The position numbers and the translations under genes are program-made. A DNA stretch of 6,461 nucleotides. It comes from Kiritimatiellia bacterium. GTDB lineage: Bacteria; Verrucomicrobiota; Kiritimatiellia; RFP12; UBA1067. This document shows positions 1 through 5,885 of the stretch, piece by piece. Under the pieces are notes generated by a model. It searched no databases and was not told where the DNA came from. It saw only the letters and a program-made list of their open reading frames with translations. How positions within the stretch are numbered: position 1 is the first letter of the stretch; each line of letters starts with the position of its first letter. The stretch lies in NCBI GenBank assembly GCA_017648225.1, contig JAGCJE010000151.1, positions 1 through 6,461 of the forward strand, read 5' to 3'.

Positions 1-9
1 CGCGGATCA

Positions 10-305
10 TCTGCGATCGTCACGGGAGGAGGCGAAGCTAAACGCGGGAGCGAGTGAAGAGCGGCTTTACGAAATGGCGAACGTTGTCGAAAATGCTAAA
101 CGCGGCCTCGGTTTGGGCCGAAGCCGAGCGGAAACATTTTAGATGAGGCGATTTCGGCAGGACTTACCCCCGAGCCAAATCTAAAGATTGGCGAGAGGGG
201 TAAAGGACGCCGTAATCGCCCATATCAAAAGAAGAGCACGGTTGCCCTAACCGTGGCCGCATTTATACATAGCATAGCAACAGGCAAGCAACAACAGATC
301 GCGGA
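10..305 (+). ncRNA. Candidate large structured RNA, family not recognised
   Basis: Manual pairing gives one nested fold. Helix A joins 10-18 to 297-305 (9 bp, one G-U). Helix B joins 97-106 to 256-265 (10 positions, one C-A mismatch), and 93-96 can pair with 272-275 just outside it. Inside B lie three hairpins: 107-114/121-128 (8 bp, one G-U, loop GGGCCG), the long arm 147-220, and 237-243/249-255 (7 bp, loop GCCCT). Between the outer helices, 83-86 can pair with 278-281 and 34-38 with 64-68. The plus strand is preferred because the G-U pairs and tandem G-A pairs work only there, although the C-A mismatch in B would be a G-U on the minus strand. I see none of the conserved cores of RNase P RNA, no tRNA-like T arm of tmRNA, and no SRP domain. 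No promoter is visible inside the window and no T-tailed terminator follows. The function is unknown, and conservation has not been tested. Confidence 0.5.
147..220 (+). other. Long 74-nt hairpin arm with tandem G-A pairs
   Basis: This arm belongs to the candidate RNA. The stem reads 147-153 with 214-220 (7 bp), a T-T mismatch (154/213), then 155-158 with 209-212 (4 bp). Next is a symmetric 5x5 internal loop with AGGAC on both strands (159-163 and 204-208), followed by 164-170 with 197-203 (7 bp). Then comes C171-G195 with A196 bulged, two G-A oppositions (172/194 and 173/193), and 174-181 with 186-192 (7 bp, A179 bulged). A TAAA loop closes it. The CGAG/CGAG arrangement at 171-174 and 192-195 is the standard context for sheared tandem G-A pairs, which supports an RNA read from the plus strand. 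Confidence 0.6.
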
Positions 306-455
306 GCCATTAATTAAGAATTACTGTAGTACAGAATATTGAATCACTTTTCCTGATTTTCAAAAAATAAAACATCAGTTCTATTCAATGAAATCAGGCA
401 TACAACGAAAATTCAGTCCTGAAAACTGGGGATATTCCAGCAATTTTGATTTAGA
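306..455. other. AT-rich intergenic gap with inverted repeats
   Basis: No gene is seen here. The stretch is clearly more AT-rich than its surroundings and lies downstream of the amidohydrolase and downstream of the candidate RNA. It carries an interrupted palindrome CTGTA-g-TACAG (324-334), an 8-bp inverted repeat CCTGATTT/AAATCAGG (352-359 and 391-398), ATTGAAT/ATTCAAT (338-344 and 383-389), and a small TTCAG/CTGAA hairpin (412-423). These could be terminator parts or protein-binding sites. None matches an operator that I recognise. Confidence 0.5.
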
Positions 456-460
456 TCAAA
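405..460 (-). terminator. Possible weak 3' end signals of the amidohydrolase transcript
   Basis: On the minus strand, a perfect 6-bp hairpin TTTGAT/ATCAAA with a 4-nt loop spans 445-460 and includes the TGA stop codon. About 25 nt further on, a TTCAG/CTGAA hairpin (412-423) is followed by TTTTCG. Both stems are short and AT-rich, and the T tract is short, so this is only a weak candidate for an intrinsic terminator. Confidence 0.2.
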
Positions 461-1277
461 GGCCTAGAAGTTCGCGGGCGTTTTCGCCGAGAACGCGGAA
501 CAAATCCTTCTCATCGCGCATCGACTTGACCCACCTTAAAGACTCCTCGTAGGAAACCCACGGAAAATCGGTGCCGTACAAAAGTCTCTCGGTCGGCCAC
601 GAACGGCACAGTCTCATCTCCTCGTCGCGGGACCAGTTGCGGGCGAGAGCGCTTGTGTCGACCCAGCATCCGAGATCCATAATCTCATCCGTCGCATGCG
701 GAGCGAATCCGGAACAGCCGCCGAGATGCGCGGCAATGAACTTAATCCCGGGGACGTTCTTCAGAAAAGCCGCGATATCCTTCGGTCCGCAGGCGTCGTA
801 GCGCCCTGGATAGCCGATATCATATCCGCAATGACACTGAACGACCAGCCCGAGCGAAGCCGCGACGCGGAAGATGGGCCATACGGCCGGATCGGAAAGC
901 GAAAACTCCTGATAATACGGATGGATTTTTATCCCGCGAATCCCGGCTGCGGCGATTTCCTCGAGATGCGCCGTAGCATCCTCGTCTGCCGGATGCAAAG
1001 ACGCGAACGGCACAATCATCCGCCTGGCCCTTTCGCCAAGTTCGCCGTCGCGGATCGCGACCGCCGTACGGAGTATAACGCCGTGCTGGGTAGGCTTCGT
1101 CGCCACAGGACACATGACGGCGCGGTCTACGCCCGCTTTTTCCATATGATCGAGCTGATTGTTCAGTGTTCCATCAGCAGACGGCTGGAGTGTGTCTCCT
1201 GTGCGGTGAACGAGGGCGGATAGCGCGCGTGCGGCTATCTGCGGAGGAAAGTTATGTGAATGTACGTCGATAATCAT
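456..1277 (-). CDS. Amidohydrolase-2 family TIM-barrel metal-dependent hydrolase
   Basis: The 273-aa protein starts with the metal-binding DVHSH motif (H6, H8) and continues with GIKIHP (K117), QCHCGYD (H149), AAHLGG (H184) and YGTDFPW (D237). This is the full set of metal and catalytic positions of the amidohydrolase-2 (PF04909, ACMSD-like) branch of the superfamily, and the length is normal for the smaller members. The enzyme is probably cytosolic, since no signal peptide is seen, and hydrolyses or decarboxylates a small substrate; the sequence does not show which. The ATG at 1277 is the natural start because the metal motif begins at residue 4. No Shine-Dalgarno sequence precedes it. It lies 40 bp downstream of nth on the same strand, so the two may be cotranscribed, although an extended -10 box in the gap could give it its own start. 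Confidence 0.88.
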   Translation of the reverse strand: MIIDVHSHNFPPQIAARALSALVHRTGDTLQPSADGTLNNQLDHMEKAGVDRAVMCPVATKPTQHGVILRTAVAIRDGELGERARRMIVPFASLHPADEDATAHLEEIAAAGIRGIKIHPYYQEFSLSDPAVWPIFRVAASLGLVVQCHCGYDIGYPGRYDACGPKDIAAFLKNVPGIKFIAAHLGGCSGFAPHATDEIMDLGCWVDTSALARNWSRDEEMRLCRSWPTERLLYGTDFPWVSYEESLRWVKSMRDEKDLFRVLGENARELLGL

Positions 1278-1287
1278 TTGGATGAAC

Positions 1288-1296
1288 AGTATACCA
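1288..1296 (-). promoter_or_regulatory. Extended -10 box ahead of the amidohydrolase
   Basis: Read on the minus strand, this is TGGTATACT, a TGn extension followed by a -10 hexamer one base off... two bases off at most from TATAAT (TATACT differs at one position). No good -35 hexamer lies at the usual distance. A start about 7 nt downstream would leave only a few untranslated bases before the ATG at 1277. Confidence 0.3.
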
Positions 1297-1317
1297 CTTT
1301 GACGGCAAAAATGGGCC

Positions 1318-1995
1318 TTATTTCTTCTTTGGCGATCGACAGAACTTCTTGATCGGACAGCCGTCGCATTTCGGTCTTACCGGATCGCATCGCGTCTGGC
1401 CGAATGAAACGAGATGACTGTTCCAGGTTTTCCAATATTCTACCGGAAGGACTTCACGCAGTCTCATCTCGGTTTCAAGCGGAGTTTTCGTCTCGACGAT
1501 CCTCAGATTGTTGCAGATTCTGTGGACATGCACGTCGACGCAGATCGCGGGAAGATCAAAGCCTACCGCAACGGTCAAATTCGCCGTTTTCCGCCCGACG
1601 CCCGGAAGTTCGCAAAGCTCTTCCACCGTGTCGGGAACTTTCCCCGCGAACTTCTCATTCAAAACGGCCGGAAGAGCCTTCAGATGTTTCGCTTTCACAT
1701 GGTAAAAGCCGACGGGATAAATTAGCTTTTCAATTTCCTTTTCAGACAACCGCTCAAGATCGGACGGCTTAAACATCCCGTTTTGCGCCGTCGCGAAAAG
1801 ACGCTTAACCGCGCCTGTAGTGCACGCGTCTTTCGTTCGTGACGAAAGTATCGTCCCTACCAGAACACAGAACGGATCATCCGTTTGAGCCTTGATAAGT
1901 TCGATTATCGGAGCGGAATGCGTCTGAAACTCCTTCTTCAGAAGTTTATCTACCTCAGATATTTCTTTAAGTGTCATTGAATGTGATTTTATCAT
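1318..1995 (-). CDS. nth: Endonuclease III, [4Fe-4S] DNA glycosylase/AP lyase
   Basis: The 225-aa protein is a base-excision-repair enzyme that removes oxidised pyrimidines and cleaves the resulting AP site. The helix-hairpin-helix LPGVGRKTAN (130-139) carries the catalytic lysine K136, and VDVHVHR (153-159) carries the catalytic aspartate D154. The C-terminal iron-sulfur loop has perfect spacing: C203-x6-C210-x2-C213-x5-C219. Near the N terminus, LSSRTKD (50-56) occupies the position of the family's LSAQ(T/A)xD substrate-pocket segment. Length is normal. The start at 1995 is the first ATG; a second one at residue 7 (MTLKEIS) is equally plausible, since neither has a clear Shine-Dalgarno sequence. 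A good promoter lies just upstream, in the gap shared with the divergent membrane-protein gene. Confidence 0.95.
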   Translation of the reverse strand: MIKSHSMTLKEISEVDKLLKKEFQTHSAPIIELIKAQTDDPFCVLVGTILSSRTKDACTTGAVKRLFATAQNGMFKPSDLERLSEKEIEKLIYPVGFYHVKAKHLKALPAVLNEKFAGKVPDTVEELCELPGVGRKTANLTVAVGFDLPAICVDVHVHRICNNLRIVETKTPLETEMRLREVLPVEYWKTWNSHLVSFGQTRCDPVRPKCDGCPIKKFCRSPKKK

Positions 1996-2007
1996 ATTTT
2001 GAACCCG

Positions 2008-2037
2008 TTAACCATCGTGGCCGTTTAAATTTATGAT
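2008..2037 (+). promoter_or_regulatory. Candidate promoter for the TVP38-type gene
   Basis: TTAACC (2008-2013) is separated by 18 bp from TATGAT (2032-2037), which differs from TATAAT at one position. The predicted start near 2044 would leave a leader of about 22 nt before the ATG at 2066. TATACT at 2037-2042 is an alternative -10. Confidence 0.3.
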
Positions 2038-2060
2038 ATACTTGCCTGCATAGGATTCAA
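2033..2060 (-). promoter_or_regulatory. Candidate sigma-70-type promoter for nth
   Basis: On the minus strand, TTGAAT (2060-2055) and TATCAT (2038-2033) are separated by 16 bp. The -35 matches TTGACA at four of six positions and the -10 matches TATAAT at five of six. A start near 2026 would give a leader of about 30 nt before the ATG at 1995. The -10 overlaps the candidate -10 of the opposing gene. Confidence 0.45.
2052..2055 (+). promoter_or_regulatory. Possible Shine-Dalgarno sequence of the TVP38-type gene
   Basis: AGGA lies 10 nt before the ATG at 2066. It supports that start and is one of the few recognisable ribosome-binding motifs in the window. It sits at the edge of the nth -35 hexamer. 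Confidence 0.35.
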
Positions 2061-2065
2061 CGTAG

Positions 2066-2713
2066 ATGAATAACGCTAAAAATTTAAAATCCATGGCCGT
2101 ATGGGCGATCCTCATAATGATCGTCCTCATCCCCTTTTTTATCTTCGAGGAAAGCATCAACAGTTGGATAAATGTTCTCATCAGCGAAAACGGCGGAAAC
2201 ACTTTCGCTATAGCCGCGATACTGTTCGCCGTTTTAGCCTCTGACATTTTCCTGCCGATTCCATCATGTCTTTTAAGCGCGATGTGCGGCGCGTTTCTCG
2301 GGCCCGTTCTCGGCTTTATCGTTTCGTTTGCCGCGATGAGCGTCAGCGGCGTCATAGGGTTCTTTATCGGATCTACCGCATCTTCGCTGGCTCGCAGATT
2401 GATGTCCGACAACGAGAAGTCGCTGGAATCGAACGCTAAATCAGGACCTTTTATGCTTTTTATTCTCCGCCCCGTACCAGTTCTTGCTGAATGCTCGTGC
2501 GTATACGCGGGTCTAAGGCGCTATAACTTCGCGAAGTGCTTTGTCTGGCTCTCTGTCGGCAACGCGGTCATTTCCGCCGTATACGCCGCCATCGGCCACT
2601 TCGGGCGCGCCAACGACTCGTTCGTTCCCGCTTTCGCCGCCGTGGTCGTTCTTTCAGGAATCGGATTCCTCTTCGGGAAGATCTCAAACGGAAAAACAAA
2701 AACCGAAAGCTAG
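2066..2713 (+). CDS. TVP38/TMEM64 (VTT, DedA-related) membrane protein
   Basis: This 215-aa inner-membrane protein has hydrophobic segments at about 9-28, 46-63, 68-105 (long, possibly two segments or re-entrant), 157-178 and 186-205. The central stretch FILRPVPVLAE (132-142), followed by an AG (148-149) and a G-rich helix (GNAV...AIGHFG, 165-180), is the conserved signature of the VTT/SNARE-associated family. Members of this family act as lipid scramblases or flippases or in membrane homeostasis; the substrate here cannot be read from sequence. The charged C-terminal tail (GKISNGKTKTES) is probably cytosolic. The gene diverges from nth and converges on metH, with both stop codons inside one CTAG (2710-2713). 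It is the only clear plus-strand gene. Confidence 0.85.
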   Translation: MNNAKNLKSMAVWAILIMIVLIPFFIFEESINSWINVLISENGGNTFAIAAILFAVLASDIFLPIPSCLLSAMCGAFLGPVLGFIVSFAAMSVSGVIGFFIGSTASSLARRLMSDNEKSLESNAKSGPFMLFILRPVPVLAECSCVYAGLRRYNFAKCFVWLSVGNAVISAVYAAIGHFGRANDSFVPAFAAVVVLSGIGFLFGKISNGKTKTES

Positions 2714-5103
2714 TTTTTGAAAAACGCTTCCGCTATGCGTACCGAGGCCATCGCGTCCTTGGCGTACCACGTAGAGCCGATCTCCCTGGCGTAATCCTCC
2801 GTTAAAACGGCTCCTCCAACGAAAGTTTTTATCGCAGGATCCGCAGCTTTAAGCGCCGCGATCGTCTCGGCCATAAAACCGACGGTGGTCGTCATCAGAG
2901 CCGAAAGCCCGACTAAACGGCAGCCGTATTTAAGCGCCGCTTCAACAATCGTCTCAGGCGAGACGTCGCGCCCGAGATCGATCACGTTAAAACCGTAATT
3001 CTCAAGAAGCGAGCGGACGATGTTTTTTCCGATATCGTGAATGTCGCCTTTGACGGTCGCGATGATGATCGGCCCTTTTTTCTCGCCTTCGGCACCCGAT
3101 TTCGCAAGTTCCGCGCGCAGATACTCGAACGCGGCCGACGCGGAATCTGCCGCCATCAGAAGCTGCGGCAGAAAATACTTCCCGCTTTCAAAGAGAGCGC
3201 CTACCTTCTCAAGCGCGGGAACAATCTCGGAGTTTATTATTTCAAGCGGATTCAACCCCTTCTCGACAAGACGTCTCGCCGCTTCGGCGGCATCCTCCCG
3301 AAGTCCCTTTTCAATTAAAACTTTGAGCGACTTCTCTTCTACAGGCGCCGCGGATTTGGAAACTCCACAGCTCTCGAGACTCTCGGAAAACGAAATCCAC
3401 TCGGAGCAGTCGCCGTCACGCCCCGTAAGCGCCCTCCACGCACGATAGGCCGAAACCATCGGAACCGAAAGCGGATTGATTATCGCGGCGGAAAGCCCCG
3501 CATTGAGCGCAAGCGTATAGAAAGCGGCGTTAAGATCCGTTCTCGAGGGAAGTCCGAACGAAATGTTGGAAACTCCGAGGGCCGTCCTCACGCCCAGTTC
3601 GTCGCGAACCGATTTCATCGCCTTTAAAATCACGTTCGCGCTCGTATTGTCGGCGCTCACGGCGAGACAGAGGACATCGACGATAAAATCGTCTTTCGTA
3701 AGGCCGTACTCGGCGCCCTTGGCAATAATTCTACGTGCAATTTCGACACGCCCCTCGGCGGTCGCAGGAATGCCGCTTTCATCGAGCGTCAGCGCGACGA
3801 CGACACCGCCGTATTTCGCGACAAGGGGAAACACTTTCTCCATCACCTCAGTCTTGCCGTTGACGGAATTGACGAGGCACTTGCCGTTATACCGCCGCAT
3901 CGCCCTTTCCATGGCGACGGGATCGGCGGTATCGATCTGAAGAGGAATATCGACAACGCCCTGTATCGCCTCGACCGTCGCTTCGAGCGTAGCGGCCTCA
4001 TCTATCCCCGGAACGCCGGCGTTAACGTCGAGAATGTGGGATCCCGCGTCGACCTGAGATACGGCCTCGCGGAGAATGTAGGCCGTATCACCCGATTTAT
4101 ACGCTTCGCGAAGTTTCTTTTTACCCGTCGGGTTTATACGCTCGCCGATGACAATCGAATCATCAAACGGAATCTCGACGGAGCGGACGCCGGAAGTTAC
4201 GGCAACGCGTTTTGCGGCGGCGGGACGCGGAGGAATTATTTCGTTCGCGAGCGCCGCTTTAACGGCGGCTATATGCTCGCTCGTAGTGCCGCAGCACCCG
4301 CCGACGATCCGCGCTCCGGCGCGGACGAGCTTAACAACGTTCGCGGCGAAATCGTCTGGCGTAACGAGAAAGCGGGTCTCTCCGTCGACAAGTTTCGGAA
4401 GCCCCGCGTTCGGCTTTACGAAAATCGGGAGAGCCGTCGCGGCGGCGAGGCGCTCGACGTACGGGAGCATCAAATCAGGTCCAAGCCCGCAGTTAAGCCC
4501 GACAGCGTCGACGCGCAAGCCTTCAAGAATCGCTGCGACAGTTTCGACATCGGCTCCCGTCAGAAGTTTACCGTCTTCGCCGAGAGCGACAGTAGCGAGA
4601 ACGGGAAGAGACGAGTTTTCTTTTGCGGCGAGGACGGCGGCCTTAAGTTCGTATGCGTCGCCCATCGTTTCAATCGCGATCAGATCCGCGCCGGCGGATG
4701 CTCCGAGAGTCACTAATTCCGCAAATGCGTCGTACGCGCGGTCAAATTCAAAGTCGCCGGAAGGTTTTAGAAGTTTTCCTGTAGGCCCGACATCAAGCGC
4801 AACGAATCTGCCGCGCGCGCCGTGCGACGCTTCGCGGGCGAGTGCAATCGACGCGGAAACGACGTCCTCGAGTTTCTCATCGCCGTGATACTTAACCCTG
4901 TTCGCGCCGAACGTGTTCGCGAGAACGAAATCGGACCCCGCATCGAAATAAGCGGCGTGGACCGATCTGATTATATCTGGCTTTTTAACGCTCCAGGTTT
5001 CGGGTATTTCGCCCGGCTTAAGCCCAGCCGTCTGAAGCGACGTCCCCATCGCTCCATCTGCAAAAATGATTTCCGAGCCGTTTAAAAAATCCCTGAAGCT
5101 CAT
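2710..5103 (-). CDS. metH: Cobalamin-dependent methionine synthase without reactivation domain
   Basis: This 797-aa cytosolic enzyme transfers the methyl group of methyltetrahydrofolate to homocysteine through cobalamin. Domains in order are homocysteine S-methyltransferase (about 1-290; zinc cysteines C205 in GLNCG and C270/C271 in GGCCGTT), pterin-binding TIM barrel (about 315-565; IGERINPTGKKK at 319-330, LDVNAG at 358-363, NSVNG at 412-416), helical cobalamin cap (about 590-675), and Rossmann cobalamin domain (about 677-797). The cobalamin domain has GDIHDIGKN with axial ligand H689, SALMTTT at 734-740, and GG at 763-764. The C-terminal AdoMet-binding reactivation domain of E. coli MetH (1,227 aa) is absent, as in Thermotoga-type enzymes. 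The start codon overlaps the stop of the exonuclease gene (ATGA), and no Shine-Dalgarno sequence is visible, which suggests translational coupling. With no upstream gap there is no room for a cobalamin riboswitch directly ahead of it. Confidence 0.93.
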   Translation of the reverse strand: MSFRDFLNGSEIIFADGAMGTSLQTAGLKPGEIPETWSVKKPDIIRSVHAAYFDAGSDFVLANTFGANRVKYHGDEKLEDVVSASIALAREASHGARGRFVALDVGPTGKLLKPSGDFEFDRAYDAFAELVTLGASAGADLIAIETMGDAYELKAAVLAAKENSSLPVLATVALGEDGKLLTGADVETVAAILEGLRVDAVGLNCGLGPDLMLPYVERLAAATALPIFVKPNAGLPKLVDGETRFLVTPDDFAANVVKLVRAGARIVGGCCGTTSEHIAAVKAALANEIIPPRPAAAKRVAVTSGVRSVEIPFDDSIVIGERINPTGKKKLREAYKSGDTAYILREAVSQVDAGSHILDVNAGVPGIDEAATLEATVEAIQGVVDIPLQIDTADPVAMERAMRRYNGKCLVNSVNGKTEVMEKVFPLVAKYGGVVVALTLDESGIPATAEGRVEIARRIIAKGAEYGLTKDDFIVDVLCLAVSADNTSANVILKAMKSVRDELGVRTALGVSNISFGLPSRTDLNAAFYTLALNAGLSAAIINPLSVPMVSAYRAWRALTGRDGDCSEWISFSESLESCGVSKSAAPVEEKSLKVLIEKGLREDAAEAARRLVEKGLNPLEIINSEIVPALEKVGALFESGKYFLPQLLMAADSASAAFEYLRAELAKSGAEGEKKGPIIIATVKGDIHDIGKNIVRSLLENYGFNVIDLGRDVSPETIVEAALKYGCRLVGLSALMTTTVGFMAETIAALKAADPAIKTFVGGAVLTEDYAREIGSTWYAKDAMASVRIAEAFFKN

Positions 5104-5885
5104 TGCGGAGCGGGCGGCAGTCGCCCGTGGTCGAGAAGATCCTTAATGATCATTCTTACTTCGGTATCGAAGTCACCCTTCAAAATCCACTTCAGATAAT
5201 TAGGCTCGTTCAAAAGGAGTTTCTTAAGGCTCTCGCCCTTCTTCTTGCCGAAGTTTATAGTAAGCTCACCGTCTTTCCAGCGGAGCGTCCCCGCTCTGTC
5301 GGCGTTCATCGGATCGTGGGGAACGAGATATTCGTCCATCTCGTCGACGGTAGCGGGAAGATCGGAATATTTAGCCATCTGGGCCTTGAGGACCTCAAGC
5401 GTCGCGCGCGTGTCGGCCTCAGCTCCGTGGGCGCCGTCGTGGTTGCGCCCGAGATAGAATCTCACCGCGGCGGAAAGATCGCGCGGCTCCTTCTTGTGGT
5501 AGATGCGCTGAACGTCGACATGCTTGCGGGCCGACGGCGCGAACGCCATCCCGACGCGCGCGAACTCCTCCTCGAGACAAGGAATGTCGAAGCGGTCGGC
5601 ATTGAAACCCGAAAGATCGCACCCGCGGAAAAACTCGAAAATCTCTTCGGCCTTATCCGCGAACGTCGGGCAGTCCTTCACGATTTCGTCGCTGATACCG
5701 TGAATCGCCGTCGTCTCGGGAGGAATCGGAACACTGGGGTTCATAAGCCAGCATTTCGGAATCTCCTCGCCGTCGGGCATGAGCTTTATGGCCGCAAGCT
5801 CAATTATGCGGTCTTTGCGCGGCGAGACGCCGGTGGATTCGATATCAAAAACGACGAGCGGACGGACTAACTTTAAATTTGGCAT
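5100..5885 (-). CDS. DnaQ-like DEDDh 3'-5' exonuclease with C-terminal extension
   Basis: The 261-aa protein has the three exonuclease motifs of the DNA polymerase III epsilon superfamily. Exo I is FDIESTG (13-19; D14, E16), Exo II is GFNADRFDIPCL (93-104; D100), and Exo III is HGAEAD (H153, D158) with the H-x4-D spacing of the DEDDh group. Residues about 196-250 form a second small segment: FGKKKGESL followed by YLKWILKGDFDTEVR. It resembles the FGKxKG tails found on many stand-alone exonucleases of this kind. The protein probably trims DNA 3' ends in repair or replication; it is not necessarily the true polymerase III epsilon subunit. Its ATG lies inside the end of lpxC (13-bp overlap) and its TGA overlaps the metH start, so it sits in the middle of a coupled three-gene operon. 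Confidence 0.9.
   Translation of the reverse strand: MPNLKLVRPLVVFDIESTGVSPRKDRIIELAAIKLMPDGEEIPKCWLMNPSVPIPPETTAIHGISDEIVKDCPTFADKAEEIFEFFRGCDLSGFNADRFDIPCLEEEFARVGMAFAPSARKHVDVQRIYHKKEPRDLSAAVRFYLGRNHDGAHGAEADTRATLEVLKAQMAKYSDLPATVDEMDEYLVPHDPMNADRAGTLRWKDGELTINFGKKKGESLKKLLLNEPNYLKWILKGDFDTEVRMIIKDLLDHGRLPPAPQ

Noticed and set aside
90..140. AAAATG (90-95) pairing with CATTTT (135-140) around the first hairpin
   Set aside because: It conflicts with, or would form a pseudoknot with, the longer and more GC-rich helix 97-106/256-265. Kept only as an alternative pairing.
2..142. Open plus-strand frame of 46 codons running in from the left edge and ending in TAG, rich in Glu, Arg and Ala
   Set aside because: A frame this short stays open by chance quite often at this GC content, it shows no family motif or clear codon bias, and the same bases pair in the candidate RNA. 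It could still be the tail of a gene cut by the window.
143..184. 13-codon plus-strand frame starting just after that TAG
   Set aside because: Too short, no ribosome-binding site, and it lies in the stem of the long hairpin.
1..305. RNase P RNA, tmRNA, 6S RNA or SRP RNA on either strand
   Set aside because: The conserved cores expected for each were looked for by eye and not found: GAGGAAAGTCC-like and ACAGAA segments, a T arm with GTTCRA, and the SRP GGAAGSAGC tip.
389..552. Plus-strand frame starting ATG-AAA-TCA in the AT-rich gap
   Set aside because: Its second half runs antisense through the amidohydrolase 3' end and reads as low-complexity Ser/Arg, typical of a shadow frame; no Shine-Dalgarno sequence.
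2008..2412. 134-codon minus-strand frame opposite the TVP38-type gene
   Set aside because: It is antisense to a gene with clear membrane segments and a family motif, and has no recognisable features of its own.
4036..4888. Long plus-strand frames of 226 and 246 codons opposite metH
   Set aside because: They are antisense to conserved zinc and barrel motifs of metH and have Arg/Ser/Ala-rich composition typical of shadow frames in GC-rich genes.
5104..5130. Cobalamin riboswitch ahead of metH
   Set aside because: metH begins inside the stop codon of the preceding gene, so no untranslated leader exists at this point.
5103..5870. 255-codon plus-strand frame opposite the exonuclease
   Set aside because: It covers exactly the span of a gene with intact Exo I-III motifs, and its translation has no recognisable domain.
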